A DNA stretch of 64,000 bases from Qipengyuania gaetbuli (GCF_009827315.1 NZ_WTYF01000004.1:930001-994000); one strand, 5' to 3'. Positions 41,838-50,945 are shown, counted from the first letter of the stretch. Notes: a model not told the origin generated them from the letters alone. Numbers and translations: made by a program.

Positions 41838-42509
41838 TCAATAGGTGATCTTCTCGTAATTCAGCGTGACCTCTTCCGCCGCGCAGCTGGCGATCGTCAC
41901 TCCGATCAGCTTTGCTTCGCTGCCGCCTTCGTCGTCGCCGATCAGCACATGCGGGTACTTGGCTCGTTCGGCGCAGCCGACGAAGCGGCCTGCAAAAGTC
42001 AGGGTTCCGGGCCCGTCAAACGCCGGCACCATGATGCGTGAGCCCTTCTCGATCGGCTTGAGGGTAACGGGGCGATGCTGGCGCTTGCCCGTGGCCATGC
42101 CGTTGGCGGTATCGCGCGGGGCCGGCTCGGCCGTCGTCGCACGATCCTTGTGGCGCAGGCGTTCCGAGACACCGGCACGCAGGGGTACGCCCTCGGCGCT
42201 CCAGTGCAGGGGGCTGGCGGGCACATCCGCGGAACTTGTGCCGCCCTGCTGCACGACATGGGTAATTTCGCGACCGCTGGCAGGCGGACTGAGCGTGATG
42301 GTCAGGTAGTCAAGATGCGCCTCGCCAGAATCCTTTGCCTGCGTACCGTCATCCGCCATCTTCACGTCGATCTCGTCGGGTTCGACGCCGGGCGTTGCCC
42401 GCCCGCTCTCGCCGTCGATGTCGGGAATCTTCATGTAGATCGCCGCGCTGAGTGGAGTGGCGAATGTCATGGCCGCAGCCAGGGTCGCGATGGTCCGGAT
42501 AGTTGGCAT
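41838..42509 (-). CDS. Secreted Hcp-fold-like protein, diverged
   Basis: A 223-residue protein with a signal peptide (residues 1-22). The mature N-terminus, AAIYMKIPDIDGESG, matches the Hcp (type VI tube) opening pattern IFLKIxGIxGES. The C-terminus, VTIASCAAEEVTLNYEKITY, matches the Hcp closing pattern VxISSxS...ESVTLNFxKIxY. MATGKRQHRPVTLKPIEKGS in the middle recalls the segment before the Hcp loop. A 60-residue acidic insertion (about residues 36-95) is not part of Hcp. No other type VI gene is visible and the signal peptide points to the periplasm, so this is probably an exported Hcp-like relative rather than a tube protein. Confidence 0.55.
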   Translation of the reverse strand: MPTIRTIATLAAAMTFATPLSAAIYMKIPDIDGESGRATPGVEPDEIDVKMADDGTQAKDSGEAHLDYLTITLSPPASGREITHVVQQGGTSSADVPASPLHWSAEGVPLRAGVSERLRHKDRATTAEPAPRDTANGMATGKRQHRPVTLKPIEKGSRIMVPAFDGPGTLTFAGRFVGCAERAKYPHVLIGDDEGGSEAKLIGVTIASCAAEEVTLNYEKITY

Positions 42510-42578
42510 GGGCTTCCTCCTCCGCGCGGGAGTGTGCCACCGATGCGGCTGGCAGGTCCAGCACGACCTCCCAAGTGG

Positions 42579-43220
42579 CTAGATTCGCCCGCCCTTCCAC
42601 ACCACGCGGCCGATCACTTCCACCTCGTCGCGGGCAAGCTCGACAGGCGCATAGGCATCATTGGCGCTGATCAGCTTGATGCGGTCCGCTGCGCTCACCT
42701 GCACCTGTTTGACGTGCAGCGCATCGCCGATGCGCACGACATGGATGCCCTCGCCCGCGCGCTTGTTGCGGTCGACGAAGATCTCGTCGCCGCTCCTGAG
42801 GACCGGTTCCATGCTGTCGCCTTCCACGCGGATGGCCGACAGGTCCGCACCTTCCAGCCCCATTTCGCGCAGCCACCGGCGCGAGAAGCGGAAGCTGTCG
42901 AAGGAAATTTCCTCCGCCGATACCGCTCCGGGACCCGCAGAGGCGTCCAGCGCGAGCCTCGGGACGGCCAGGAAGTCGTCCGATTCGCGCGGACGGGCCA
43001 AGTCGGGATCGGCCCCCAGTTCGACCTCGCTCACTCCGAAGAACTCGGCGAGGCGGCGGCGGTCCTGTTCTTCGAGACGGCGCGGGCTGCCCTTGCGCAC
43101 GAATTGCTGCAAGTAGCTGGGATTACGGCCCAACATGGAGGAAAGAGCGGCCAGGCTCGTGCGATTGCGTTCGGCTAGTTCGACCAGCCTGGCGCGATCT
43201 TCGCTCATCCCGCGTGCCAT
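42579..43220 (-). CDS. HTH/S24 LexA-like transcriptional repressor
   Basis: A 213-residue protein. An N-terminal HTH (residues about 18-60, SLAALSSMLGRNPSYLQQFVRKGSPRRL) is followed by a C-terminal S24 peptidase domain with the catalytic Ser in RVEGDSMEPVLRSGDEIFVD and the Lys in LHVKQVQV. S24 repressors cleave themselves on RecA-type signals or a co-factor. The ATG has GGGAGTTAAGGA upstream. Five TAGGA/TCCTA elements lie in the 176-base gap to the divergent genes at 43397 and are plausible operators. Confidence 0.88.
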   Translation of the reverse strand: MARGMSEDRARLVELAERNRTSLAALSSMLGRNPSYLQQFVRKGSPRRLEEQDRRRLAEFFGVSEVELGADPDLARPRESDDFLAVPRLALDASAGPGAVSAEEISFDSFRFSRRWLREMGLEGADLSAIRVEGDSMEPVLRSGDEIFVDRNKRAGEGIHVVRIGDALHVKQVQVSAADRIKLISANDAYAPVELARDEVEVIGRVVWKGGRI

Positions 43221-43290
43221 TCCTTAACTCCCTACCAACCTTCGCAACCGGCGGATTTCCGCGCCTCGCCGGAGAGCGATGCGGGAAAAT

Positions 43291-43347
43291 TCCTATAGCA
43301 TAGGATTTTTCCTAGACAAGTAGGATTTGGAATGGAACGAAATAGGA
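43291..43347. promoter_or_regulatory. Phased TAGGA/TCCTA repeat array, probable operator
   Basis: Five copies of the pentamer TAGGA or its complement TCCTA start at 43291, 43301, 43310, 43321 and 43343. Spacings are 10, 9, 11 and 22 bases, close to one or two helical turns, so they lie on one face of the DNA. Two form inverted pairs (TCCTA-5-TAGGA and TAGGA-4-TCCTA). The array lies between the S24 repressor and the divergent small genes, so autoregulation is a strong guess. Confidence 0.6.
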
Positions 43348-43396
43348 ATACGACGAACGAATCGCCTGTCAGTTCAGCTATTTGGGGAGCCTTCGC

Positions 43397-43609
43397 ATGC
43401 TGATCTGGTCCATCGAGAAATTCCTTCGCGCCCATGACATGCCGCCGACCAAGTTCGGGCGGCTCGCGGCGCATGATCCGCGCTTCGTGCTCGACCTGCG
43501 CATGGGGCGCGAACCGCGCAGCGGGACCGAAGCGCGCATCCGTGGCTTCATGACGGGTTTCGAGGCCGGTCGCGGCGAAGCTGCGCGGGAGATGGCCCAT
43601 GTCGGCTGA
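43397..43609 (+). CDS. Small HTH-like protein
   Basis: A 70-residue protein from ATG 43397 with GGGGAG upstream. IEKFLRAHDMPPTKFGRLAAHDPRFVLDLRMGREPRSGTEARIRGFM matches a short repressor-like HTH pattern common in alphaproteobacteria (FL...MxxTxFGRxAxxDPRFVxDLRxGREP). It should bind DNA. The stop overlaps the next gene by 11 bases in another frame. Being divergent from the S24 repressor, it may be regulated by it. Confidence 0.7.
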   Translation: MLIWSIEKFLRAHDMPPTKFGRLAAHDPRFVLDLRMGREPRSGTEARIRGFMTGFEAGRGEAAREMAHVG

Positions 43610-43958
43610 GTGCGCCCCGCCCAAACGCCAGCGCATCCGCCCGCGCCGCACTGCCGCCGACCGGCTGCGCGATGCGCTGATGGATCTGTGCGACCATCGC
43701 GGACAGGTCCTCACCCACACGGAAAAAGCCTGGGCCAGCATCACCTTTGCAGGCACGCGCCACAGCCTCGCCCTGCTCTTCGCAGGCGACGAGGCGGTGG
43801 AGGCGGGCGAGCGGTTCGTCGCCGAACTGCCCGATCACGAGTTCGCGATTGCGGGCCAGCTGGTCGCCGATGCCGGCGTGAGCGAGGTCGAGCACCGCAT
43901 GGTCCCAGACCCGCGCCTGCTGGTCCAGTGTGAGCTCCTGCTGCTCGAAGACGCCTGA
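43599..43958 (+). CDS. Conserved hypothetical protein, 119 residues
   Basis: A 119-residue protein that begins with a basic segment (PPKRQRIRPRRTAADRLRDAL) and continues with an alpha/beta-type domain, ITFAGTRHSLALLFAGDEAVEAGERFV and LPDHEFAIAGQLVADAGV. It overlaps the HTH gene by 11 bases, so the two are co-translated. No family name is secure; similar pairs sit beside each other in sphingomonad genomes as I recall. Its stop abuts the convergent dehydrogenase stop. Confidence 0.65.
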   Translation: MSAECAPPKRQRIRPRRTAADRLRDALMDLCDHRGQVLTHTEKAWASITFAGTRHSLALLFAGDEAVEAGERFVAELPDHEFAIAGQLVADAGVSEVEHRMVPDPRLLVQCELLLLEDA

Positions 43959-44897
43959 TCAGTATCCGGCGGCAAGGTCCATCTGCGGCTGGACCGGCTC
44001 GCCCTTCTGCCACCGGTCGAGATTTTCGACGAACCTGTCGGCGCTGCGCTGGAACATCTTGGTCTGCGCGCGGCCCGACAGGTGCATGGTGACCTGCGCA
44101 TTCTCGAGATCCCAAAGCGGGTGGTCTTCGGGCAGCGGCTCGGGGTCGGTCACGTCGAGCAGCGCCGCCTCGATGGTCTTTGCCTTGAGTGCTTCGACCA
44201 GCGCGTCCTGTTCGACGACGTCCCCGCGCGCGATATTCACCAGCACGGCATTGGGGCGCATGGCAGCGAGTTCGGCGGCGCCGATCATGCCCTTGGTCTC
44301 GCCGGTAGAGGGCACAGCCAGCACCACCCAGTCGAATTCGCCCAGCTTTTCGCGCCATTCGCCGGGGCGCAGCGCGCCTTCGCCGCCCGAACGGCGCACA
44401 GGCACCACGGTCATGCCGAAGGCCTCGAGCCGGGTCTTCACTAGGCTGCCGATCGCGCCCATGCCCAGCAGCAACACGCGCTCACCCGACAGTTCGCGCT
44501 TGCCCGGACTGTCGAGCAGCCATTCGTGGCGTTCCTGCGCCCGCACGACCTCGCGATAACCCTTGGCATGGGCCAGCATCAGCATGACGACATATTCGGC
44601 GATGGTGATGGCATTGATGCCGACACCGTTCGTCACCACCGTGCCGCGCTCCGCCAGCAGGTCCAGCGGCATGAAATCGAGCCCGGCGTAGATCGAATTG
44701 AGCCATTTCAGGTTCGTCGCGGCGCGCGCGATCTCGGCCATCGGCTCCTTCTCGTTCAAATCGAACCAGCCGATTTCCGCTTCGGGCGCGAATTTCAGCG
44801 CCTCTTCCTTGCTCATGAACCACAGGGGCTCGACCCAGTCGGGCAGGCGCGGCTCCACCAGCGGGCGGATCAGGGCGGACATAACGGCTTTGGTCAT
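43959..44897 (-). CDS. D-2-hydroxyacid dehydrogenase
   Basis: A 312-residue NAD-dependent dehydrogenase. The Rossmann loop is LLLGMGAIGSLV (GxGxxG, about residues 143-154), VVTNGVGINAITIAEYVVMLML precedes it, and NIARGDVVEQDALVEAL and DVTDPEPLPEDHPLWDLENAQVTMHLSG follow, with the usual His replaced by context HLSG. This is the GhrA/SerA-like branch that reduces glyoxylate or hydroxypyruvate, but the substrate cannot be read. cysS lies 41 bases upstream on the same strand. Confidence 0.9.
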   Translation of the reverse strand: MTKAVMSALIRPLVEPRLPDWVEPLWFMSKEEALKFAPEAEIGWFDLNEKEPMAEIARAATNLKWLNSIYAGLDFMPLDLLAERGTVVTNGVGINAITIAEYVVMLMLAHAKGYREVVRAQERHEWLLDSPGKRELSGERVLLLGMGAIGSLVKTRLEAFGMTVVPVRRSGGEGALRPGEWREKLGEFDWVVLAVPSTGETKGMIGAAELAAMRPNAVLVNIARGDVVEQDALVEALKAKTIEAALLDVTDPEPLPEDHPLWDLENAQVTMHLSGRAQTKMFQRSADRFVENLDRWQKGEPVQPQMDLAAGY

Positions 44898-44938
44898 GTG
44901 TGGGACTCTCCTCTTCGGATTAAGTCCCTAACCGCAAC

Positions 44939-46438
44939 TCAGCCCAGCTTCCACTCCCAGCCGAGCGGATCGCCGTCCATGACCTCGACACCCTTGGTGG
45001 CCAGAGTGGCGCGAATGGCGTCGCTGGTGGCGTAATCCTGCGCGATCTTCGCTTCCTTGCGGCGGATCAGTTCAGCCTCGATCTCGGCCTCGGTGATCTC
45101 GGCGTCCGAGGGGCGAATCCGCATCTCCTCGCGCGGCAGTATTGCAAGACCCAGCGGCCACAGCATGGCAAGCGCCAGATCGGCCTTCTGATCGGCCGGC
45201 ACCTTCTTTGTTGCCACCACCTCTTCGAGCGCGGTCAAGGCCACCGCGGTATTGAGATCGTCGCACAGCGCCGTCTCGAATTTGTCGAGCAGCGGGACAA
45301 GCTTGGGGTGAGTAATTTTCGCGCGCAAAGCCTTGCCCTGGGTCGGCGGCGGCGGCACGGACGTAGCGCCCGCGCCCTGGAAGTGGGCATCCTGAGCCTG
45401 CCGCAACCCCATCACGAGACGCTTCAACCGCGTCAGCGCAGCGCCCAGACCCTCCCAGCTGAATTCCAGCTCGCTGCGGTAATGCGCCTGCAGGCACATC
45501 AGGCGATAGGCGAACGGATGATAGCCCTTGTCCACCAGCAGCTGCAGGCGCAGGAACTCGCCCGCGCTCTTGCTCATCTTCCCCGACCTTTCGACGAGGA
45601 AGTTGTTGTGCATCCAGATGCGTGCGCCGCTGTTCTCGGCGTTGTCGAGGCCATTGGTGCAGCAATAGGCCTGGTTCTGCGCGATCTCGTTCGGGTGGTG
45701 GATCTCGCGGTGGTCGATCCCGCCGGTGTGGATGTCGAAGGGGAAGCCAAGCAGCGCCTCGCCCATGACCGAGCATTCGAGATGCCAGCCGGGCGCGCCC
45801 TTGCCCCATGGGCTGTCCCATTCCATCTGGCGCGTCTCGCCTGCGGGCGTCTTGCGCCATATGGCGAAGTCGGCCGCGTTGCGCTTGCCCTCGACCGTAT
45901 CGATGCGGCCTTCACCTTCTTCGGTGACAGCGCGGGCGAGCTTGCCATAATCCTGGATGGTAGAGACGTCGAAATAGAGCCCGCTATCGAGTTCGTAGCA
46001 GTGCTTGTCCGCGATGCCTTTCGCGAATTCGATCATCTCGTCGATGTAATCGGTGGCGACCGACCACTTGGCCGGCTGGCGGATATTCAGCGCCTTCACA
46101 TCGGCCCAATAGGCCTCCGTATAGTGCTTCGCTATGTCCCAGATCGACTGCGCTTTCTCCGAAGCCATCTTCTCCATCTTGTCCTCACCCTCGTCCGCAT
46201 CGTCGGTCAGGTGGCCGACATCGGTGATGTTGATGATGTGGGTGAGATCGTAGCCCTTCCAGCTCAGCGTGCGGCCCAGCACGTCGGCAAAGACATAGGC
46301 GCGCATGTTGCCGATATGGGGGTAGTTGTAGACCGTCGGCCCGCAGGTATAGACGCGCGCCTCGCCCGGATGGAGGGGAGTGAACGTCTCGATCTCGCGG
46401 GTGAGCGAGTTGAACAGCTTCAATGGCGTGTCGGTCAT
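44939..46438 (-). CDS. cysS: Cysteinyl-tRNA synthetase
   Basis: A 499-residue class I synthetase. The HIGH-type motif is PHIGNMRAY near residue 35, KMSKSAG lies at about 285, and zinc ligands appear in YTCGPTVY, ECSVMG and the GGIDHREIHHPNE segment. A DALR-like helical tail closes it. ATG 46438 gives the family start MTDTPLKLFNS. The nitroreductase gene lies 26 bases upstream. Confidence 0.97.
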   Translation of the reverse strand: MTDTPLKLFNSLTREIETFTPLHPGEARVYTCGPTVYNYPHIGNMRAYVFADVLGRTLSWKGYDLTHIINITDVGHLTDDADEGEDKMEKMASEKAQSIWDIAKHYTEAYWADVKALNIRQPAKWSVATDYIDEMIEFAKGIADKHCYELDSGLYFDVSTIQDYGKLARAVTEEGEGRIDTVEGKRNAADFAIWRKTPAGETRQMEWDSPWGKGAPGWHLECSVMGEALLGFPFDIHTGGIDHREIHHPNEIAQNQAYCCTNGLDNAENSGARIWMHNNFLVERSGKMSKSAGEFLRLQLLVDKGYHPFAYRLMCLQAHYRSELEFSWEGLGAALTRLKRLVMGLRQAQDAHFQGAGATSVPPPPTQGKALRAKITHPKLVPLLDKFETALCDDLNTAVALTALEEVVATKKVPADQKADLALAMLWPLGLAILPREEMRIRPSDAEITEAEIEAELIRRKEAKIAQDYATSDAIRATLATKGVEVMDGDPLGWEWKLG

Positions 46439-46464
46439 GGCGTGCGCAATAGGTTCGCGGGTGG

Positions 46465-47139
46465 CTACTGCCAACCCTCCCAGCGCACGGATTCGTCGAG
46501 CCCTGCGCGTTTAACATCGAACTGGTTCACCGGCGCGTCCGCATCGCGATAGCCGATGGCCATGCCGCAGAAGAAGGTGTGGTCTTCCGGAATGTCGACC
46601 ACCTCGCGCACCTGCGGGCTGTAGGCCGCCCAGGCTTCCTGTGCGCAGCTGTCGAGCCCTTCTTCGCGCAGCAGCAACATGATGGTCTGCAGCCACATGC
46701 CGATATCGCTCCACTGCGGCGGGCCCATGTATTTGGGCGTGTGGACCAGCATCAGCACCGGGGCGCCGAAAGCACGGAAGTTATTGGCGAACCACATCAG
46801 GCGCTTGGCCTTGTCCTCGCGGCTGATGCCGAGCGAGGCGTACATGTCCTCGCCCACGCCGAAGCGCCGCTCCTCGTAGGCGCCGTCGAGGCCCTTGGGG
46901 TAGATATCGTATTCGGGCTGCATCGCCGCACGGCCCTTGGGAAACTCCAGCGCCACGCGGTCGAACAGCGCCTGCATCGGCGCGCCCGTCAGCACCACGG
47001 CATTCCACGGCTGGACGTTCCCGCCCGAAGGCGCACGTTGCGCCTTCTCGAGCACGCGGGTGAGCGTGTCACGGTCGACCGGCCGGTCGGTGAATGCGCG
47101 CACGGAACGCCGAGACTGGACTGCTTCGGTGGGAGTCAT
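46465..47139 (-). CDS. Nitroreductase-family protein
   Basis: A 224-residue nitroreductase-fold flavoprotein: AVQSRRSVRAFTDRPVD and RAPSGGNVQPWNAVVLTG at the FMN site, LDSCAQEAWAAYSPQVREV near the end. It likely uses NAD(P)H to reduce nitro compounds or quinones. ATG 47139 overlaps the small membrane-protein gene by four bases (ATGA at 47136), so the two are coupled; the longer frame to 47313 lies inside that gene. Confidence 0.88.
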   Translation of the reverse strand: MTPTEAVQSRRSVRAFTDRPVDRDTLTRVLEKAQRAPSGGNVQPWNAVVLTGAPMQALFDRVALEFPKGRAAMQPEYDIYPKGLDGAYEERRFGVGEDMYASLGISREDKAKRLMWFANNFRAFGAPVLMLVHTPKYMGPPQWSDIGMWLQTIMLLLREEGLDSCAQEAWAAYSPQVREVVDIPEDHTFFCGMAIGYRDADAPVNQFDVKRAGLDESVRWEGWQ

Positions 47140-47408
47140 GAGAAAAACGCCATGATTAGGAGGAAAATGCCGCAGACTATTCCCATCATGCTGAGGACCC
47201 GCACCTTTTTCGCGGTGGCATGAGCAGGCGGAGGATATGCCTCTAATTGCCGGCGCTCCTCGAAATAGGCTTCGTCGGCGCCCTCTTTCAATTCTTGGAG
47301 CCGGCCCTGCCATCCCTCCACGCTTTGAACGTCTTTATCCGGTCGAAGAATGCCTGGCAGCGAACCGAAGACGAACAGGAGTCCAAGGAAAAACAGGCTC
47401 CAGTCCAT
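47136..47408 (-). CDS. Small membrane protein of unknown function, 90 residues
   Basis: A 90-residue protein with one helix at the N-terminus (DWSLFFLGLLFVFGSLPGIL) and a second at the C-terminus (VLSMMGIVCGIFLLIMAFF), joined by a charged, coiled-coil-like linker (QGRLQELKEGADEAYFEERRQLEAY). Its ATG lies directly after the cobT stop and its own stop overlaps the nitroreductase start. No family is recognised. Confidence 0.65.
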   Translation of the reverse strand: MDWSLFFLGLLFVFGSLPGILRPDKDVQSVEGWQGRLQELKEGADEAYFEERRQLEAYPPPAHATAKKVRVLSMMGIVCGIFLLIMAFFS

Positions 47409-49235
47409 TTATTTCTCCACCTCGAACAAGCCCGCAAGCTGCTCGATAATCGTACCGCCGAGCTGTTCCACGTCCATGATCGTGACCGAGCGCTTGTAGT
47501 AGCGGGTCACGTCATGGCCGATGCCGATGGCGGCGAGCTGGACGGGGCTTTGCTTCTCGATCCACTCGATCACCTTGCGAAGGTGCCCTTCGAGATAGCC
47601 AGCCTGGTTCACGCTCAGCGTGCTGTCGTCGACCGGCGCGCCGTCCGAAATCACCAGCAGGATGCGGCGGTCTTCCGCGCGGGCGAGCAGGCGGGAATGC
47701 GCCCAAAGCAGCGCTTCGCCGTCGATGTTTTCCTTCAGCAGCCCTTCGCGCATCATCAGGCCGAGGTTGCGGCGCGCGCGGCGCCAGGGCTCGTCGGCCT
47801 TCTTGTAGACGATATGGCGCAGATCGTTGAGACGGCCCGGATTGGCGGGGCGGCCATCGGCGAGCCACGCCTCGCGTGACTGCCCGCCCTTCCACGCGCG
47901 GGTAGTGAAGCCGAGGATTTCGGTCTTCACGCCGCAGCGCTCCAATGTGCGCGCCATGATGTCGGCGCTGATCGCGGCGATGCTGATGGGCCGCCCGCGC
48001 ATCGAGCCCGAATTGTCGATCAGCAGGGTGACGACCGTGTCCTTGAACTCGGTATCGCGCTCGATCTTGTAGGACAGCGCATGACCGGGGCTGACGACTA
48101 CGCGGGTCAGGCGCGCGGCATCGAGCAGCCCCTCTTCCTGGTCGAAATCCCAGCTGCGGTTCTGCTGCGCCATGAGGCGGCGCTGGAGGCGGTTGGCAAG
48201 CCGCGTGACGATGCCCTGCAATCCGGCCAGCTGGCTGTCGAGATAGGCTCGCAGCCGGTCCAGCTCCTCGTGATCGCACAGTTCGGGCGCTTCGATTACC
48301 TCGTCGAACTTGTCGGTATAGGCGCGGTAGTCGAAGTCTTCCGGCAGGTCGGTCCACGGGCGGTTCGGGCGGACGGGCTGCATGCCCTCGCCATCGTCGT
48401 CCGAAGGATCGCCGTCGGACATTTCCTGCTCGCCCTCGACGTCCTGCTCGGCATCGCCATCGGCCTCGCCGTCGGTGATTTCGCCGCGCGCATCGCTTTC
48501 CTGCGGCTGGGCCTCGCCTTCGTCCTGTTCGTCCGTATCCTCGTCCTGCTCGGGCGTTTCGCCGTCGTCCTGGTCTCCGTCGTCGGAGCTGCCATCGTCC
48601 GGCGTGTCGGGCAGGGTCAGCTCGAGATGGCGGAGCATGTCGAGCGTCAGGTTCTGGAAGGCACGCTGGTCGTCGAGCGCCTCGGCAAGGCCGTCCATGT
48701 CGGTGCCGATCTTGGCGAGGATATCGCCGCGCACCATGTCCACGCCCGCCTTCGCGCGGTCGGGCACGGCTTCGCCCGTCAGCGCCTCGCGCAGCATCAG
48801 CGAAAGCGCGGTCGGCAGCGGCACCTCATTCGCCTCGCTCGCCTTGGCGATGGGGTCGGTCGCGGTGCGCAGTACGAGCGCGGCGTCGAGATTGCCGCGA
48901 ATTCCGTCGTAGCGGTTGCTGCCGATCGCCTCGTAGCGGACCCGCTCGATCGCGTCGTAGCAGGCGCGGGCGATGGGTTCGGGCGGCGCGCCCTTGGCGT
49001 GCAGTGCCTCGTTGTGATGGCGCAGCTTCAGCGCGAAGCTGTCGGCAAAGCCACGCGCCTCGGTCGCCTGGTCGCGGGGCAGGTTGCGGCCCGGCAGGGG
49101 GACGCGGAAGTTCTTGCCCGACTGGCTCGGCTGGTCCGCGCTCCAGGCCACCTCGACCTCCGGCTCCTGCGCGAGCGCGCGCGCAGTCCCAGTCAGCGCC
49201 TGCTTGAAACGGTCGAGGGGGGTCTGGTCGGTCAC
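47409..49235 (-). CDS. cobT: Cobaltochelatase subunit CobT
   Basis: A 608-residue protein with a long acidic, low-complexity middle (about residues 210-300, rich in Asp and Glu) and a C-terminal von Willebrand A domain. Its metal site is [13 protein letters not shown] (DxSxS) near residue 390, and ISDGAPVDD lies further on. This is CobT, which together with CobS and CobN inserts cobalt into hydrogenobyrinate diamide. Neither cobS nor cobN is adjacent. tal lies ten bases upstream, so the two may be co-transcribed. Confidence 0.9.
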   Translation of the reverse strand: MTDQTPLDRFKQALTGTARALAQEPEVEVAWSADQPSQSGKNFRVPLPGRNLPRDQATEARGFADSFALKLRHHNEALHAKGAPPEPIARACYDAIERVRYEAIGSNRYDGIRGNLDAALVLRTATDPIAKASEANEVPLPTALSLMLREALTGEAVPDRAKAGVDMVRGDILAKIGTDMDGLAEALDDQRAFQNLTLDMLRHLELTLPDTPDDGSSDDGDQDDGETPEQDEDTDEQDEGEAQPQESDARGEITDGEADGDAEQDVEGEQEMSDGDPSDDDGEGMQPVRPNRPWTDLPEDFDYRAYTDKFDEVIEAPELCDHEELDRLRAYLDSQLAGLQGIVTRLANRLQRRLMAQQNRSWDFDQEEGLLDAARLTRVVVSPGHALSYKIERDTEFKDTVVTLLIDNSGSMRGRPISIAAISADIMARTLERCGVKTEILGFTTRAWKGGQSREAWLADGRPANPGRLNDLRHIVYKKADEPWRRARRNLGLMMREGLLKENIDGEALLWAHSRLLARAEDRRILLVISDGAPVDDSTLSVNQAGYLEGHLRKVIEWIEKQSPVQLAAIGIGHDVTRYYKRSVTIMDVEQLGGTIIEQLAGLFEVEK

Positions 49236-49245
49236 GTGTGCCTAG

Positions 49246-49905
49246 TTAGGACGTCGGGATGCTTTGGCCAGTCTTTTCCCAGTCGGCGACGAAGCCTTCG
49301 ATGCCCTTGTCGGTGAGGATGTGCTTGAACAGTCCCTTGATGACGGCGGGCGGCATGGTGGCGACGTCGGCACCGATCAGCGCGCTCTGCAGCACGTGGA
49401 CGGGGTTGCGGATCGAGGCGACGAGGACTTCGGTCTCGAAGCCGTAATTGCTGTAGATCGTGACGATATCCTCGATCAGCGACATGCCGTCGAAGCCGTT
49501 GTCGTCATGACGGCCGACGAAGGGCGACACGAAGGTCGCGCCGGCCTTGGCGGCCAGCAGCGCCTGGTTGGCGGAGAAGCACAGGGTCACGTTCACCTGT
49601 GTGCCGTCCGAGGTCAGCTTCTTGCAGGTCTTGAGGCCGTCGATCGTCAGCGGCACCTTGATGCAGACGTTGTCTGCGATCTTGCGCAGCGTTTCGGCCT
49701 CTTTCATCATCGTCTCGTGGTCGAGCGCGACGACTTCGGCGCTGACCGGACCATCGACGATGCTGCAGATTTCGCGCGTCACCTCGATGAAATCGCGGCC
49801 CGACTTGGCGATCAGCGAAGGATTGGTGGTGACCCCGTCGAGGAGGCCGGTGTCGGCCATTTCCTTGATGTCGGCGATGTCGGCGGTGTCGACGAAGAAC
49901 TTCAT
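49246..49905 (-). CDS. Transaldolase/fructose-6-phosphate aldolase family protein
   Basis: A 219-residue short transaldolase with [27 protein letters not shown] and the Schiff-base lysine in NVCIKVPLT (about residue 86). The length is that of the TalC/Fsa group. It could act in the pentose-phosphate pathway (transaldolase) or cleave fructose-6-phosphate; sequence alone does not separate these. It is the first gene of a tight minus-strand run to cysS. Confidence 0.9.
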   Translation of the reverse strand: MKFFVDTADIADIKEMADTGLLDGVTTNPSLIAKSGRDFIEVTREICSIVDGPVSAEVVALDHETMMKEAETLRKIADNVCIKVPLTIDGLKTCKKLTSDGTQVNVTLCFSANQALLAAKAGATFVSPFVGRHDDNGFDGMSLIEDIVTIYSNYGFETEVLVASIRNPVHVLQSALIGADVATMPPAVIKGLFKHILTDKGIEGFVADWEKTGQSIPTS

Positions 49906-49985
49906 GTGTGCGCGCTCCGGAAGGCGAGAGTTGGTGTATTTCGCTGCAAGGCGATTGCGCAGCGCGAGTCAAGGCTTGCGCGGCC

Positions 49986-50906
49986 TTAGACCCCCGCATT
50001 GCCGACGACGAAACAGGCCGCGGCGACCAGCGCGCCGGTCCAGCGATTGGCGCGGAACCGCTCGAGCGGGTTGCCTGCATCCTCGCCGTCGAGGGTCGCG
50101 ACCTGCCACGCAAGATGCCACGCGGCCGGGATCAGCGTCAGCAGCGCCACCCAGTCCTCTCGGTAGAGCCAGAAGGCGAGCGCCCACAAGGCTACCGCGC
50201 CGGTGTAGAACAGGGCCACCCCGCGCTTCACGCCCGCGCCCAGCCGCAGGGCGGAAGAGCGGATGCCGACCAGCGCATCGTCCTCGCGGTCCTGCATGGC
50301 GTAGATCGTGTCGTAACCGATCACCCACAGCGCTGCACCTGCGTACATGGCAGCAAGCGCACCGAGGTTGTCGGCACGGAAATGGGTGAAACCGACCAGC
50401 AGCCCCCAGGTGAAGACCATGCCGAGCCATGCCTGCGGCCACCAGGTAATCCGCTTCATGAAGGGATAGGCCGCCACCAGCGCAAGGCTCGCCAGCGCGA
50501 CGACTTGGGCCAGCGGTTCGAGTTGCAGCAGCACGACCAGGCCGACGAGGCTCAACGCGATCAGCCAGCTCCAGGCGAGCTTTTTCGAGACGCGCCCGCT
50601 TGCAACCGGGCGACTGGCGGTGCGGGCCACCTGCCGGTCGAGCTTCGCGTCGACGATATCGTTGTAGACGCAGCCTGCACCGCGCATGGCGATACTGCCG
50701 AGCAACAGCCAGCCGAGCAGCGCGAACTGCCAGCCCGCCCCGGCCAGCCACACGCCCCAGGCGCAGGGCCAGAACAGCAGCCACCAGCCGATCGGCCGGT
50801 CGAGCCGGGCGAGCATGGCGAGGTCGCGTGGGCCTTGCGGCAGGCGCGCGACGAGGCCGCGGTGCTCTGTGTCGGGGACGATCTCGGGTGAAGCAGTCTC
50901 GCTCAT
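49986..50906 (-). CDS. ubiA: 4-hydroxybenzoate polyprenyltransferase UbiA
   Basis: A 306-residue membrane prenyltransferase with about eight helices. The first Asp-rich motif is NDIVDAKLDRQVARTASRP (NDxxDxxxD), and DREDDALVGIRSSALRLG forms the second; both bind Mg-pyrophosphate. UbiA attaches the polyprenyl tail to 4-hydroxybenzoate in ubiquinone synthesis. ATG 50906 follows GGGAGC. It is divergent from rsmE with 39 bases between starts; the longer upstream frame is shadow of rsmE. Confidence 0.95.
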   Translation of the reverse strand: MSETASPEIVPDTEHRGLVARLPQGPRDLAMLARLDRPIGWWLLFWPCAWGVWLAGAGWQFALLGWLLLGSIAMRGAGCVYNDIVDAKLDRQVARTASRPVASGRVSKKLAWSWLIALSLVGLVVLLQLEPLAQVVALASLALVAAYPFMKRITWWPQAWLGMVFTWGLLVGFTHFRADNLGALAAMYAGAALWVIGYDTIYAMQDREDDALVGIRSSALRLGAGVKRGVALFYTGAVALWALAFWLYREDWVALLTLIPAAWHLAWQVATLDGEDAGNPLERFRANRWTGALVAAACFVVGNAGV

Positions 50907-50945
50907 TACTTGCTCCCTACCCGCCGCCGTGCCACCTGCAAAGCC

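Noticed and set aside
42579..43958. Prophage remnant based on the S24 repressor.
   Set aside because: No integrase, attachment repeat, structural or lysis gene is nearby, and flanking genes are ordinary.
48081..49316. A long plus-strand frame opposite cobT.
   Set aside because: It mirrors the acidic low-complexity part of cobT and has no domain or ribosome site.
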